From Ophiosphaerella korrae (taxonomy: Eukaryota > Ascomycota > Dothideomycetes > Pleosporales > Phaeosphaeriaceae), in the NCBI GenBank assembly GCA_028456385.1, contig JALNQF010000169.1:30937-94936 (forward strand): 64,000 nucleotides of DNA. The letters are read 5' to 3'. Numbering within the stretch: position 1 is the stretch's first letter; the number at the start of each line of letters is the position of its first letter. The notes under the pieces are model-generated. The model worked only from the letters and a program-made list of their open reading frames with translations. It had not been told where the DNA came from and did not search any database. Positions 23,179 to 34,878 of this stretch are shown in pieces. The position numbers and the translations under genes are program-made.

Positions 23179-24819
23179 ATGGGGTTTACTGGCAAGAAGC
23201 TTCAAACGGCTCAGCTGCTGCTTGTTGTCCTTCCAGCTTTCGTTCTTTTCGGATACAATCAGTCTGGCGTAGGCGGGCTACTATCTCTCCGCGACTGGAA
23301 CGACCACTTTCCTCAAATCAACACCATCGACGCCAAGGGAAGTGAGAAGAGCCATAAATCGACTGTTCAAGGTGCTGTTGTTGCTACTTTTACGATCGGT
23401 GCCCTTTTTGGCGCACTTTCTTGTTCTTGGACTGGCGATGTGCTGGGACGACGGAAAGTCATCTTCGGTGCTGCGTTTCTGACGCTCGTTGGAGAAATCT
23501 TGCAATGCACTAGCTTTCATCTTGCTCAATTTATTGTCGGCCGATTCATCCTGGGATGGGGTGTTGGTGCATTGAGTGCCACCGTACCCGTATGGCAGTC
23601 TGAGTGTTCATCTACCTCTAATCGCGGCAAGCACGTTGTATTGGATGGATGTTTTATTAGTCTAGGATACCTACTCGAAGCCTGGATCAATCTCGGATTC
23701 TTCGAAGCCAACAACAAGCCCTTGCAGTGGCGTCTCCCTCTCGCCATACCCACCCTAATCTCCATCATCCCCATGGCTGCTGTCTTCTCCATTCCCGAGA
23801 GCCCACGCTGGCTCGTCAGCAAAGGCCACGTCGAAGATGCGCGCACCAGTCTGTCCGCCTTCAAAGGGCTCGACCTCCACGACCACGAAATCAGCACTGA
23901 GATTAGCAGTATAGAACTCGCGCTCGAAGAAACAAGCCACCGTGCCACTAAAATGAGCGACATCTTCACCATGGGCAAAGACAAGCTCTTCTACCGCTTC
24001 TCCCTCTGCATCTTCCTCCAATTCCTCCAGCAAATGTGCGGAAGCAACTTGATTTCTACTTACTCTACTGTACGTCTGCTTCTCTTCTTGGAGGCTCGAA
24101 CTAACGCGCCCAGATCATTTTCCAACAAGGCCTCGGCATGGACAGCGAAACCTCCCGCATCCTCTCAGGCGGCGCACTCACCTGGAAATTCCTCTCCTGC
24201 TTCGTCGCCTTCTTCACCATCGACCGCTTCGGGCGCCGCAAACTCTTCATGTTCAGCGGCGCCGGCATGGCCTCGTGCATGCTCGCACTCGCCGTGTCCT
24301 CCAGTTTCCCAACTAGCAACCGCGCGGCGCAAATCGCGTCGGCCTTTTTCGTCTTCTTGTTCAATTTCTTCATCCCGATTGGCTTCCTTGGCGCGAATTT
24401 CTTGTACTGTGCGGAGGTCGCGCCGACGCGGCTGAGGGTTAAAATGGCAGGGATTAGCACGGCGAATCACTGGCTGTGGAATTTCGTGGTCAATATGGTC
24501 ACGCCTGTACGTGTCACCTTCCCCCTACAGGCTCTGATCCCATTCCCAAACTGACCATTCTCAGGTTGCGATCGAAACAATTGGATGGCGGTACTACCTC
24601 GTCTTTCTCGTCATTTCCGCGCTCATCTTGCCCGTGGTGTGGTTTGGATACCCAGAAACTATGGGCCGGAGTCTGGAGGAGTTGGAGATGATGTTCACGG
24701 AGGGCACGTCGATTGCGGGCATTGTGAGGGAGTCGAGGAAGCCGTTGACGGGGTCGCTTGGGTTGGCGGGTGCAATGGAAAAGAAGGCGAATGTGGATAA
24801 AGATGAGTATGCTGCGTAG
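23179..24819 (+). CDS. MFS sugar transporter (hexose/lactose permease type)
   Basis: Exons 23179-24069, 24114-24506 and 24565-24819 join in phase and give 512 residues with twelve hydrophobic segments. Sugar-porter signatures are all present: GYNQSGVGGLLSL in TM1, GDVLGRRKVIF in the TM2-3 loop, GRFILGWGVGALSATVPVWQ in TM4-5, PESPRWLV after TM6, DRFGRRKLF in the TM8-9 loop, and PETMGRSLEELE after TM12. The TM7 block LQFLQQMCGSNLISTYST carries the conserved glutamines of the substrate site. The product is a plasma-membrane proton-linked sugar importer. The substrate cannot be read from sequence; the TM1 variant is common in fungal lactose/hexose clades. Start at 23179 gives the usual short cytosolic N-terminus. 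Confidence 0.92.
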
Positions 24820-25423
24820 GGGAAAGGCAGCAGCAGATACGTAGATTGGAAGGGTGGGTGCTAGGTTTGCGATTTATGTGCATAGCCTGTATACGACATT
24901 TATGAGAAATACGTGGTCTCGTTTCATCACGCTGCTTTCTTTGGGTATATATGTGATAGAATGTGGCTGACTGACAATTTGCATCTATGAGGGGAAAGAG
25001 TAAGTTTATACATTGATAATCACGGATGCTCTCCTATCAATGCCATGCAAATAGAGCTCTATTCACATTACAAAAAGAACAGCCAGCCTATAATGTGGGT
25101 TGTCTGCATTTATGAGAAATAATAGAAATCATTGGGTAGGTTGACCCACATTGAGTGAAAAACAAAAGGCTATCTCTAAACATTCTCATCTACTGCACCC
25201 CCCTACTGTTCTAATAACATTAAAAGACGAAATCTCGGCCTGAGGTAACGATTCTAGTACTCCGAACAGCTCGCATAGCGCTTTTCTAGGCTCAACATAA
25301 GATTTTACAAGAAGGCGCAATATGATGACGTTGCGCCAGTGTACCCACCTCGATTAGGCAGTTCCAATGATTCTGACACCCCAAAGTTTCAGCGCATCGC
25401 CGCAATTCTTTGTCCCTCAGCTC
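24820..25423. other. Convergent intergenic region
   Basis: 600 bases between the 3' ends of the sugar transporter and the RTA1-like gene. AT-richer than the flanking genes. No gene seen; it should hold both polyadenylation regions. Confidence 0.4.
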
Positions 25424-26489
25424 CTATTCTTGGGGCAGATACCCACCTTGTTGAGCTAGCATTTGTATATCGAGATCTGTCTTCCTCCTATCATAAGCGT
25501 CCGTAATTTCGCTTGGATGGATCCAATTGAATAGTGCCATGACTACAAGCATGAGGAGGGCATCAAAGATGTATAGGTAGGCTTCGCGACTCAACAGATA
25601 GCCTGCATTGCCTTGCAAATATTCGATGACCCTAAAAATGCTTCTGACCATGATGAGAGCGCTTGTGATGTAGAGATTGTACATGTGACGCTTAAACGGT
25701 AGGTTGCCAAGTGACACATATTGCGATGTGGTTGGGACCGAGGACGGATGGTTTAAGACCCGTTCGTGTGAATTGTTTCTCCCGGTGGACTTATATTTTT
25801 GGAGTGGTTTGCTGTTAACGAATCGATAATGAAACGTGCCGGCGACTACGACGAAGAATGCGAAGAATAAAAGTTGCATAAATAAGCCGATAACGATGAT
25901 CTTTTCACCTGTGTGTAATAGTTGCAAGGTACCTCCTGATTGGATGCCGCCACCTTGAAAGGAGTTAGTCTATGCTATGCATCTGTTATTGGTGTACAGT
26001 ACCTGCGCCTTGGAGCATGAAACTAAGCACATCTCCAGCAACAAACGCCTTTGTAAGCCACCTTACTGGTACTAGCGAATAACATTGCCCGTCAACTAGA
26101 AGAATTATACGACCAAGAATGATGTAGATAGATGCGGCGAGGAGGGCGGGAGCGATAAGGATGAGCAATGATTGCATGATGAAAGGTCCTAGAGCCCAAG
26201 GATCTTTGTGCGAGAGGAGGCGTCCGATGTATCCAATAGCTTCCACTATGATATGATAGTGATCAGACTTAATTCAATCAATGAAATAGGAGAATAACAT
26301 ACATAAGCCTCCAACAACAAGCGGTATAAAGTACCAAGTTCTCTTCTTTACTAATTGAACCGTGTGTAGAAGAGTTGTTGAAGAGAATAATACTATAAAG
26401 ATGATGGCAGCTACCGTACTTGGAGAGTAACGATATGGAACCCAGGCATTGGGGTCATCGAGAGCCGGGCGTTGCGTTTGGTGAGACAT
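25424..26489 (-). CDS. RTA1-like lipid-translocating exporter family protein
   Basis: Exons 26489-26303, 26245-26003 and 25953-25424 join in phase (introns 57 and 49 nt), giving 319 residues and seven hydrophobic segments. The family signature runs LEAIGYIGRLLS after TM2, then ALLAASIYIILGRII in TM3, then the split motif GDVLSFMLQGAGGGIQ, which is completed only by removing the second intron. ALIMVRSIFRVIEY and the helix around EAYLYIFDALLMLVVM follow. RTA1-type proteins are plasma-membrane or ER seven-TM proteins linked to sphingoid-base or 7-aminocholesterol resistance. Transport has not been shown directly for most. The adjacent Zn2Cys6 gene (27247-28601) is on the same strand and could be its regulator, but that is only positional. 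Confidence 0.9.
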
Positions 26490-27246
26490 GGCAAAGTTGA
26501 TGCTAGAATTTGGATTGGAAGTTTACTGAAAGATGGAGGGTGTCAGAAGCGTCGCCAGATTTATGTACCAAGCATTCTGAGGGCTTTTTTTGGACTAGGA
26601 GGCTGTTCAACCTCGCGATAATCTTTTTTACTACGAGATCCTGGCGTTAATGCTGCACGCTGCGTAGCCTTCTATACGGCGATACGGCCTTGGCGGATAT
26701 CGGAATTTGTCGGCCTTGATTGGCTGAGTGTCCAACCACACTGTTCCTCTTGTCCAAGAACAGGCAAGCGCCGGTAAATACCGCCTATACGGTATACGGA
26801 TGTCCCTTCTAGTCCGGGTGGATCTCGGGATGAGAACTCCATTGATTACGACTGTTGCATGCACCGCCTCCACAACCGCATTTCCTCTCCTCCTTTTATC
26901 CTCTAGATGATACATTTGATTCGTGTCAACCAGTGTTTGACGCTACAACAACTTATCTCAAAGTGATAACCCTCGCCCAGCTGGTCGCAATTAGTAAATG
27001 GCGGTCGCCTAAAAGCCCATGAACAAACTTGATTGAGTCAATGTATAGGCAGTTCGGTAGCAATACCGATTTGGGTGATTCCGAATCCAGCCAATTCAAT
27101 GGTGGCCTGGGATTTTGGCACGGTTGGGTTAGGTGCATGCATGCTGGCACTCACCCAGAACAAATACACTGCCAATTCCGCGCTTTTGGTTTGTATTTCA
27201 GAGGGTCTCAGCCCCGTTGTCAGAGTTCGTTTCTAATTGTCAATTC
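26490..27246. other. Intergenic spacer
   Basis: No supported gene in about 750 bases. It forms the promoter of the RTA1-like gene and the 3' flank of the Zn2Cys6 gene. Confidence 0.35.
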
Positions 27247-28601
27247 TTAGCTTGAGCCAGATGTTGTAGCCTCAATTTTAGGGGCAGAGTTGATAACGCT
27301 TTGTGGCCAATCCAGCCATTCTAGAAGATCTGGAGTCGCTGCCAACAATTGTTTTGCTGCAGCAAGAAGCCAAGGTGGCCACTTTTCCACCCACCAGGCT
27401 GGCCCAGACTGGGCCAGTAAGGCGGCAAAGTGAACGGTGATAATGCATACGACAGGATTATGCGCTGCAAGAAGTTCAAAGAACCGGTTTGAGACCTTAG
27501 CAGCCCAAAGGAACAGGAAAGGGTACTCGTCACGATTCGCCGGAATGTACAAGACGCTAGTAGAGATGGTATGAAGTTCTTCGATGGCCTCTGCGCAAGC
27601 TGTCTTGTCCTGCGCATCGAGAAGGAGCTCAGTCAGCTCCATGAGACGTAGAATTTCCGGGCGTTTGTCATCCTTTGCTTGTGCCTCCAAAACTTGCGTA
27701 GTACCCGGTTCAGTCATTTCGAACATATGGGTAAGAATAGGGTTCCATCTCATCTTCTCCCAGTATGGACCGATAACAACCTTGATGCCATTCAGTAGCA
27801 TGAAGCTATGGTGAACAGAGCCAATTGGATCCTCTGGCTTTTCTTGCACGGAGCCGAAATTGTAGGTTAGTATGACTGAAGATAAGATAAACATAGGTAT
27901 AGATGTTTCGTAATCTGGCGTCTCGAGGTGTTTGCGAATGGATTCTAAAGCTTGGCTAACGTGTATGTCGGCTTGGAGAAGAAGTTCCTGTCTGTTGACG
28001 GGCAGGAGGAAAGAAGCCTTGTGTACGGCCGAAAGGGCAAGAATACCATGAAGAAGGAATGGATGCTCAAAACCCAATTCGATCACAGTGTTCTGCCATA
28101 CATCGCTTCTCTTCGCAAGACTTGGATGCAAGGCAATGTACCCTTTGGTAGTCCAATGATGCAGCAAACGCATGTCCGGAATGGAGAGTTCGAAGGCGTT
28201 AGTGAGATAAGTTGTATCAGAACTTCCAGATGGAACAACCTCATGTGGAGAAGCATGCGCACTAGGACTTCTGTGTGATGATGATGCTGAGTAGCTCTTG
28301 GCCATCTCAGGCCAAGTGCAAGTGATGTCCAAGCGAATACAGTTTCCGCATCGTGGACGATCCTCGTTGCACTGTCAAGATCACGTCAGCCTGCATGTCT
28401 TCAAACGAATTTTGTACGTCGACCTAGCAACAAAGATTCATCCAGCCCACGTTGTCCCAAATCACAACGTTATGATTGGCTGACAAAGGGCAATTAGAGA
28501 TTGTAAGGCCAGCGTACCTTTGTGTGGCGTTGTTTACACTGGTGGCACCCTTTACGTGACTTCGTGTGTGTCTTTCTTTTTGCGACACGTGGCTCTGACA
28601 T
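27247..28601 (-). CDS. Zn2Cys6 transcription factor (UPC2-like architecture)
   Basis: A short exon (28601-28518, 28 codons) carries MSEPRVAKRKTHTKSRKGC and the first cysteines. The second exon (28371-27247) supplies the rest. Joining them over a 146-nt GT-AG intron completes the zinc cluster: GCHQCKQRHTK followed by CNEDRPRCGNCIRL and a final Cys in DITCTW. Total 402 residues. A central helical domain (for example FLLHGILALSAVHKASFLL) matches the fungal-specific regulatory domain of sterol-uptake-control-type factors (PF11951 class). The intron placed exactly between the second and third cysteine codons is common in this class. Neighbouring the RTA1-like gene, it may control lipid or sterol stress genes, which is inference. 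Confidence 0.85.
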
Positions 28602-28978
28602 TTAGAAGATGCAAAGAAAGGAACGTGCTAAACTGTTGGTGGATGGGTGGGTTGAGGCTTGAACGATCAAACCCTTGAAGCAGCCATTATGTAAGCCAGG
28701 CGTCTAACCGCAATGAGCACAGCTTTGCCTACCAGACGCCTGCCTGACGCTTCAAACTTGTGACTTGATCCTACACCTTCATCATGCACAGCAAAGTACA
28801 GGTTGCATCATAACGCCTTTAACTACACAAAGGTCATCGGAAGGGCTTAGACATTGAACTAGGTGGAAGATGAAATGTGTGAACGAGGTCAACGATTGGG
28901 TTACATGTCACTCATCGATCTCCAAGAATTCATTTATCATTGAAGCCTAGTGCAAACTGCGTAATGTGGCGACAATTC
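28602..28978. other. Promoter region of the Zn2Cys6 gene
   Basis: No gene. The 377 bases lie between two minus-strand genes and must hold the 3' flank of the SVIP-like gene and the promoter of the Zn2Cys6 gene. Confidence 0.35.
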
Positions 28979-29296
28979 CTAGTCCCAGCGTCGCAACTCA
29001 GTTTGCGCATCTGCGTTTCTCCAACTGATATTCTCTCTGCTCATCTCCTCAAGCGCAGTCGGCCTTCTCGTAGTCTGAGCACCCGAACTCGCCGTTGCTG
29101 TAGGCTTCTTCTGCTGGGCTGCGAAACGCTTATCAAGAGCAGCTTGCTGCTTTGCACGCATCTTGTTTATTGTTAGGATGGAGACTTGGATCTTTCAGGG
29201 TTAGCTTACCTCCGCTTGAGCCTGGGCTCGTTCTTCTGGGCTCATTTCCGGCTCTGGCGTTGTGGGCCGGCGCTGCTGTGATTGACCCTGACCCAT
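28979..29296 (-). CDS. Small SVIP-like protein: myristoylation signal plus VCP/p97-binding motif
   Basis: Exons 29296-29210 and 29161-28979 join in phase over a 48-nt intron and give an 89-residue protein. It starts MGQGQS, which fits the N-myristoylation pattern Met-Gly-x3-Ser. Residues 31-41, RAKQQAALDKR, are one residue away from the p97/Cdc48-interacting VIM consensus R-x5-A-A-x2-R. The same pairing, a lipidated N-terminus and a VIM helix in a protein under 100 residues, defines animal SVIP, an inhibitor of ER-associated degradation. The C-terminus (EEMSRENISWRNADAQTELR) looks conserved rather than random. I infer a membrane-tethered Cdc48 cofactor. The gene is real by splice and phase evidence; its function is unproven. 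Confidence 0.7.
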
Positions 29297-30012
29297 GCCG
29301 ATCGTCAAATTTTCGTTGGAAAACTACAAGGAGTATGGTGATTTTATAAAAAAAAAGTATGAAAGTGTCAGTTTGATGGGAGTGAAAATGTAACACTGTT
29401 GACATGCGCCAGCCCCGTCTTTTAGGAAGTTACTCAGACCCGCCGCCCCCTGGCAAAACCGTCCGAGCGCTAGGCAGCGACGCACGCTTTATAACTTGGT
29501 GTTGACTATTTCGACAGCACCGTCCGTGCCGAGCTTAGTAGAACATTCTGAATATTTTAGATTCAAGATGTTAGCATTACTTGGCCGTGAAAAACTGACT
29601 GTAACGGCGTCCAAAAAAACCTGGGCTTTTCAAAGCCAAAAATAGCAACTGTAGAATAAACATAAGAAACTTCATTTGATGGATCTCAAGAACTTCGTAC
29701 ACCGAAATGCTTTCTGTCTAAATATGAATTCAACGGTAAGATTCCTGAATAGGTAAATACTAGCTTATATTCAAGGTTAAGTTAGGTCAGATCGTTCGAG
29801 TAACCTTTTGCTACCAATTCCGCAAGATAAGACTCAGCAGCCCTGAAATTATGCAAGCACTTTTACTATAGCCAGTGCTCAAAAGTATGTAGCACATCGG
29901 CAGCCTAGCTGGGCCAGCCCAAACGCCAATTATGTGATAGTCAGCGGTAAATTGAATGTCTTTTGTCAGGCGCACCAAAACTACAAACGCGCCACCCTTG
30001 TGCGAATCTACG
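29297..30012. other. Intergenic spacer
   Basis: No supported gene in about 700 bases between two minus-strand genes. It includes the promoter of the SVIP-like gene. Confidence 0.35.
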
Positions 30013-32247
30013 TTACCACAAAATATTCGCGAAAGCAGTTCTTAGTACTTCTGTTCTTGTTTTCTGCATTTCTGGCGCGATGCCCACTACATCAAGAATT
30101 TCAAGACATTTCCGCGCGTCTTCTTTAGCTAGCTGGAGGAGAGGATCTGACGAGGGAGGTTGACCGTTGTGCGAGGGAGAAAGTGGTTGTTCTTGTTGAC
30201 TGAGTATACGCGCTGTAAGAAGCTGGGTGAAAGTCAGTTCTAGCTCATTATGTGACCTGGTGGCTGAACTTACGGCTTCTTCAAACGCACGATGTTGAAA
30301 CACCCACCACACACTCGCATCTGTTCTGAGATGCTCCCAAAAGTGGAAGAAGGCTTGTAATGCCATACTTGCGGCTTCCAACGCTCCCTTTACATCAGGG
30401 GCTACGCCTTCACTAGAATTTTCATCAGCCTGGACCGCCATGACGCAATGCCAGAAATTGCTCCTGAAGAAAAGATTCTGTCGTAAGCCGCGTGGGTTCT
30501 TCTCTGCCATGTTACGTATTGCATTGTCGTCTGAAATTGTTAGAGCTTCTGGGAAGCTTTGATGAAGGGCAAAAAACTGGCTGACTAGCTGTTCTTTGTG
30601 CGCTACTGAAGTGGTGAGAGGTGCTGAGAGTGATCGTGGTGTGCAAACGGTTCGTGAGACCAGAGCTGCCATTTTCCACATGGAGCGGATGTATCTCCGG
30701 TCTGAGAGCTCGTATGATGGGTATACATCAGTGATACTAGCAATGGTGCTAATACTCATGGGGTTGATGATAGGATCTGCGGTTCCATTCGCAGATGCGC
30801 CGTTTGGTACATAATCATCAAGTTCGTCGCCAAGAGACTCCGGTCGGATGTCCGAGAAGGTGGTGGTGGGCGGCAATTTGAGAAGAACGGTAAGGAAGGT
30901 GTCCTGAAAAAAGATGGCTTGCCAGAGCTTCCGACGTTGCTGCTTATCACTTCTTGAACAGCGAGGCGCGATAATGTCTGGGTCACGATGCAAACCCATC
31001 GCATAAGCTTGTCGCACTAGAACGCCTCCAAACGCCCAGGCATCGGACGCATGGTTGTCGTTCATAAGGAAATAACAAATCAATACCATAGCTTGCAGTG
31101 TTCTAACAGACGCCCGACTTAAATACGACGATAGGCGAAGGGCTTGTTGCGCCGCTGAAACGTAAAACTCCGCAATCTGTGCTCTTTCCTGGGCAGGAGG
31201 CGAATGGATGAATTGTGTTCCCATGGCATATACAACAAAATGAAGAGCTACCAGTACTGGGTCCGCGACTTTTTTTTCTTCATCCGGGAGTGACCAAAAA
31301 CGTTCATAGTCAGCGTAGAAGTTTCTGCGATGAACCATAGGATACACTGGGTCGACGGCATCGAAGTACTTGTCGACAAGAATATCTGCTTGTTCTTTGG
31401 CAGGTAGTACTCCCACAACCTCGGCAAGCCCTCCCCGACTAGTCCAGTAGTTGGCGAAGGGATGCTCAGAACCTAAGCCAAAAAATGGCGCTGGAGTATG
31501 ATTAGAGTATGGTATATTTGACAAGAGGAATGGAGAAGAGCCTGACGACGATAGTGACACGCTCCGATACTGTGTTCTGATAGGTGTTGGAATGTTCACC
31601 TAGGAGGTGGGTCAGCAGGTGGCTAGCATCATGCTTAGCCCATTCCATATCATCTGTAGAATGTTCCGAGCCATCCGGGTTAATGTGGGCGAACGCCTGT
31701 TCGCATGTGGCGTACCGGATGTGCATTCGGGAATAAAATAGGCGTGGATGGTAATTGCACTACATACCTGAAGGGGCCGAGCATGCATCTGCGTGTCGAT
31801 TGTTTTGACGCTTGGCTTTCTGGGTCGTCCTGTGCTACGTCCGGCACCGTCTCTGTGGCGAATGCTTAGCAACCGCCGGAGCGAATCGATGGCCATGATG
31901 ACTGGCAAGGTATACTCACTTATCACCAGAGGAGGCAATCAAGTTAGCAATATCAGAATATCTGCATATTGATTGGCGCTTGATGCACGCAAGACAGTGA
32001 GGTCGGCTGCGGTCGCACTGCACGCCGTTTAGCGACCGTCTGGCTCTCGAGGTTGTCGTGCGCCATCACCAGCGACACAGCTACCGCATCATTTAGAACC
32101 TGCACTTACCTTGGTCTTGCGCTCGACGCACTCCTCACAGCTCAGCGTAGGCTTATTCCGCTTTTGCTTTTTCTTCAGTGGCAGACCGTGTGCTTGGCCA
32201 CGAGCTGAAGAGTCAGGGCTGGCCGAAGGATGCGCGTCTTCACCCAT
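30013..32247 (-). CDS. Zn2Cys6 transcription factor with fungal-specific middle homology region
   Basis: Six exons, 32247-32110, 32017-31920, 31852-31768, 31696-31600, 31541-30274 and 30222-30013, close in phase and give about 631 residues. Exons 1-2 build the zinc cluster SCEECVERKTK plus CDRSRPHCLACIKR plus the last Cys in QSICRYSD, again split by an intron after the second half-site. A basic stretch KKKQKRNKP before it is a likely nuclear signal. The large exon encodes the Fungal_trans region, including LVDKYFDAVDPVYPMVHRR and the block AFGGVLVRQAYAMGLHRDP typical of the PF04082 domain. The last intron (30223-30273) is 51 nt, has no in-frame stop and GTAAGT/CAG ends, so unspliced reading is also open. 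Target genes unknown. Confidence 0.85.
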
Positions 32248-34878
32248 AATAAGGATACACAGGCGCGCAGTCCTCGTCTAAGCTCCAGTTAAATTAGATG
32301 CGATACCGGTTCGTGTCGCATGGATGTCACGCGATGGCGTTGTGTGATGTGACGGGAATAAAGGAGGATGTTGTTTCCAGAGTCCCCAGAAACTTTCGCC
32401 AGGTATGTGCTGTGGAGAGCCAGCCAGCCACTGCTTGGCACTAGGCTAAGCTCGAGGGGCCTGAAACGCTTCTTTTAGCCGGGCTAGCTGGCAGCTCAAC
32501 CTCAACAAGACTTCAAAACCACAGTCAGCAAAGGATCGAATGGGCACGAGTGCAGAAAGCAAGATGTCACAGAAGCAAAGAATAGGGAGAAGTGTGTATA
32601 TGAGTTCATTGACTAGATCTTCTACCAGCAGCAACACCAAGAGTTAAGTCGAGCACTTGGATGAGATGCAGGCTGTTGTGTGCTTGAGGCGCTGAATTTC
32701 GAAAAAGACAGCCAAGGACTCAATAGATGCGTAAACCGGTCAAGACCGAAGCCTTTACTAGGACACAATCACACCAAAAGGAATGATCATGCGCACCTAT
32801 TGGACACCTCAAAGACACAAGAGCCTTCCTCTTAACCAAGGAACGACTTCAAATACAAAGAGTCGAGCAAAAGCTCTTGACTGACAAGCATGACCAAGCT
32901 GATTTCCAACAATGAGTTGAGCAAAAGCTCTTAACTCACAAACAAAAATGACCATGATGGATGCGACGGTTGAGAAGTGATTTGTTGAAACGATGGATTG
33001 GTTGATCGAGCGAAGTGAATGAGATGAGGTCCGAAGACACGTTTTTTTGAGTTGTGGTGCCTGGGGGAAGTTAGCCGAATATGATCGTAGCAAGTAGCTA
33101 TGAATGAGCTGTACAAACCAAAAGCTGATTGAAGGCATGGATTGAAGCTCAAAGCTCAAGTGGAATGATGTGATGTGATGATGATCATGTTGTTTGGTTG
33201 GAAAGGTGATTTGATGTTGAGGTCAAGCATTGATGTGATGCCATTTTTGAAGGAAGACTCAATAAAGAGAGTAGACAAGATTGAATGAACGACTTGAGCT
33301 AAGCTGATGAAGTGGATTGATTGATGGTTGAGGTGATTTGAGGGAGTGGGAGGTAAAAGCGATGGAGGTGCGGGCCTGGGGGGGGGGGCTCTATATACCT
33401 CCAGGGACGACGCTAGTCACTAGCGCGAGGAAAAATCACGTGTAGTCCGTACGAGGCAAATTAAGCGAGGCAGCAGCGCTCCGGTTCATGTTCGGGGCGC
33501 AGAAAGCTGAGGTGAATGATGATATTTGGCGAAAATTGAGCGGAAAATATGCGGAGCAGGGTAGATCTAGAGGATCTGTATCAGATTGAAGCACCTGAAT
33601 GAAGTTTTTGAGTGCCCGCAGCGACTTGGAGACGGTCAATATAGTTCACGTGATTTCCAATTCACCCTCAAAGCACTGGAATGCATAAGTCGATAGAGAC
33701 CTAGTGGGCGCCAGGGCATCTTTTCCATGATTATAAAAACACCTAGGACATCTCAAATGTTGATTCTGGGTCAAACTTAATGAAAGCTGCGGAAGTCAAG
33801 TCCAAAAGGGTGCCTAGATGAGCTCCATGGCTAACTTGCTCGTGATGTGCGTCTGAATGTGATGTCTAATGGCAATAGCCAAGGGCGCATGCATAAGGAG
33901 GCTCTGAATAGTGTATGAATGTTTAAAAAATGCGGGATACCAGAACAGCAATGCGTGGTACCGTAAGGTCTTACCACATGAGTAAACGCGCAGGCGACAG
34001 TGACGAAGCCATGTAGGGCAAATGCATGCGCCGCAATCAGACATCTCCAGCGTTGGCTACAGTGCAGAAATTGATGAGCTACTTAAGCATAGCTTTATAT
34101 ATGTGACTATGCCCGTGGTGCTGCTCAACCTTGAAAGTGCCCGCAGTTTGTACACTACCTGAACATACCCAGGTGTGACGGACTCACTTGCAGACATCAA
34201 CAACATAAAACATCGCTCATCAGCTCACCTTAGGGATGCTTTCACGTTAGACAGGGCACATCTCAGATACCTGCGGGGGCTGTTGCGTGCTGCCAGTGTT
34301 GATCTTGCACTGCGCGCTCACCTCATCCATGGCCACCACCACCACCACCACAACAACAACAAAAGTTCAGCAACTGTGCGACGAAAATTTCTCAAGCTAC
34401 CTTAAATCATTGCTCTCTTCGCGCCCCATCGCGATACTCCATGGCCACAGACCACCCAACTCAGCATCGCCGCTACTCTCGATACCCCGCTATGGCAAAC
34501 ACGGAATCATCATATCTTAGGACCCACAACTGGAATCAAAGCAGTAGGCTGAAAACGTATCTATTGATAAATAAAATAAGAGGGATGATATAACTTCGGC
34601 CGTATACCTACACACAGAGAGGAGAGAAAACCTTGACTTGTCACCAAGAAACCGAGCGCCTACCTACCGAACTTTTAGCTAAACCCTAGGTATCCTCGCC
34701 ATCTAAACTCGCTAAGGTAAAAGAAGGAAAAATACAATTTAGAAAGGGGAATCCAAGTTCGATCCTGTTCCGTACAATCTGCATGTCTCGCCGTCGCCCG
34801 TGGCAACCGACGTTTGCGTTCTGCGCGCCGCGCCTCGTTCTCAGATGGCATGTTGAATACTACCGAGCTTCCAGCAGC
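32248..34878. other. 2.6-kb region without assignable protein gene
   Basis: No frame with a recognisable family. On the minus strand, a TATA-like box (ggtatatagagc) at about 33391-33402 is followed by several hundred bases of CT-rich, leader-like sequence to about 33000 with short frames, then two related stem-loops at 32861-32937. A long G run at 33377-33388 marks the upstream edge. This could be a noncoding transcript or a short-ORF gene. Confidence 0.4.
32861..32937 (-). repeat. Two related stem-loops with covarying base pairs
   Basis: Both contain the core gagc-aaaa-gctc plus an outer stem, separated from the inner one by a two-base bulge. At 32861-32882 the outer arms are agtc/gact; at 32914-32937 they are gagtt/aactc. 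The pair next to the bulge is C-G in one and T-A in the other, so pairing is kept while the bases change. On the minus strand the same bases also encode a repeated peptide (RAFAQLIV and RAFARLFV), an alternative reason for the similarity. Confidence 0.5.

Noticed and set aside
32809..33159. Minus-strand frame of 116 codons
   Set aside because: Composition follows the CT-rich leader rather than a folded protein, and two short internal repeats explain part of it.
33377..33388. Long G run as a possible G-quadruplex
   Set aside because: It is one uninterrupted run without the four spaced G-tracts needed for a strong intramolecular quadruplex; noted only as a border of the promoter-like region.
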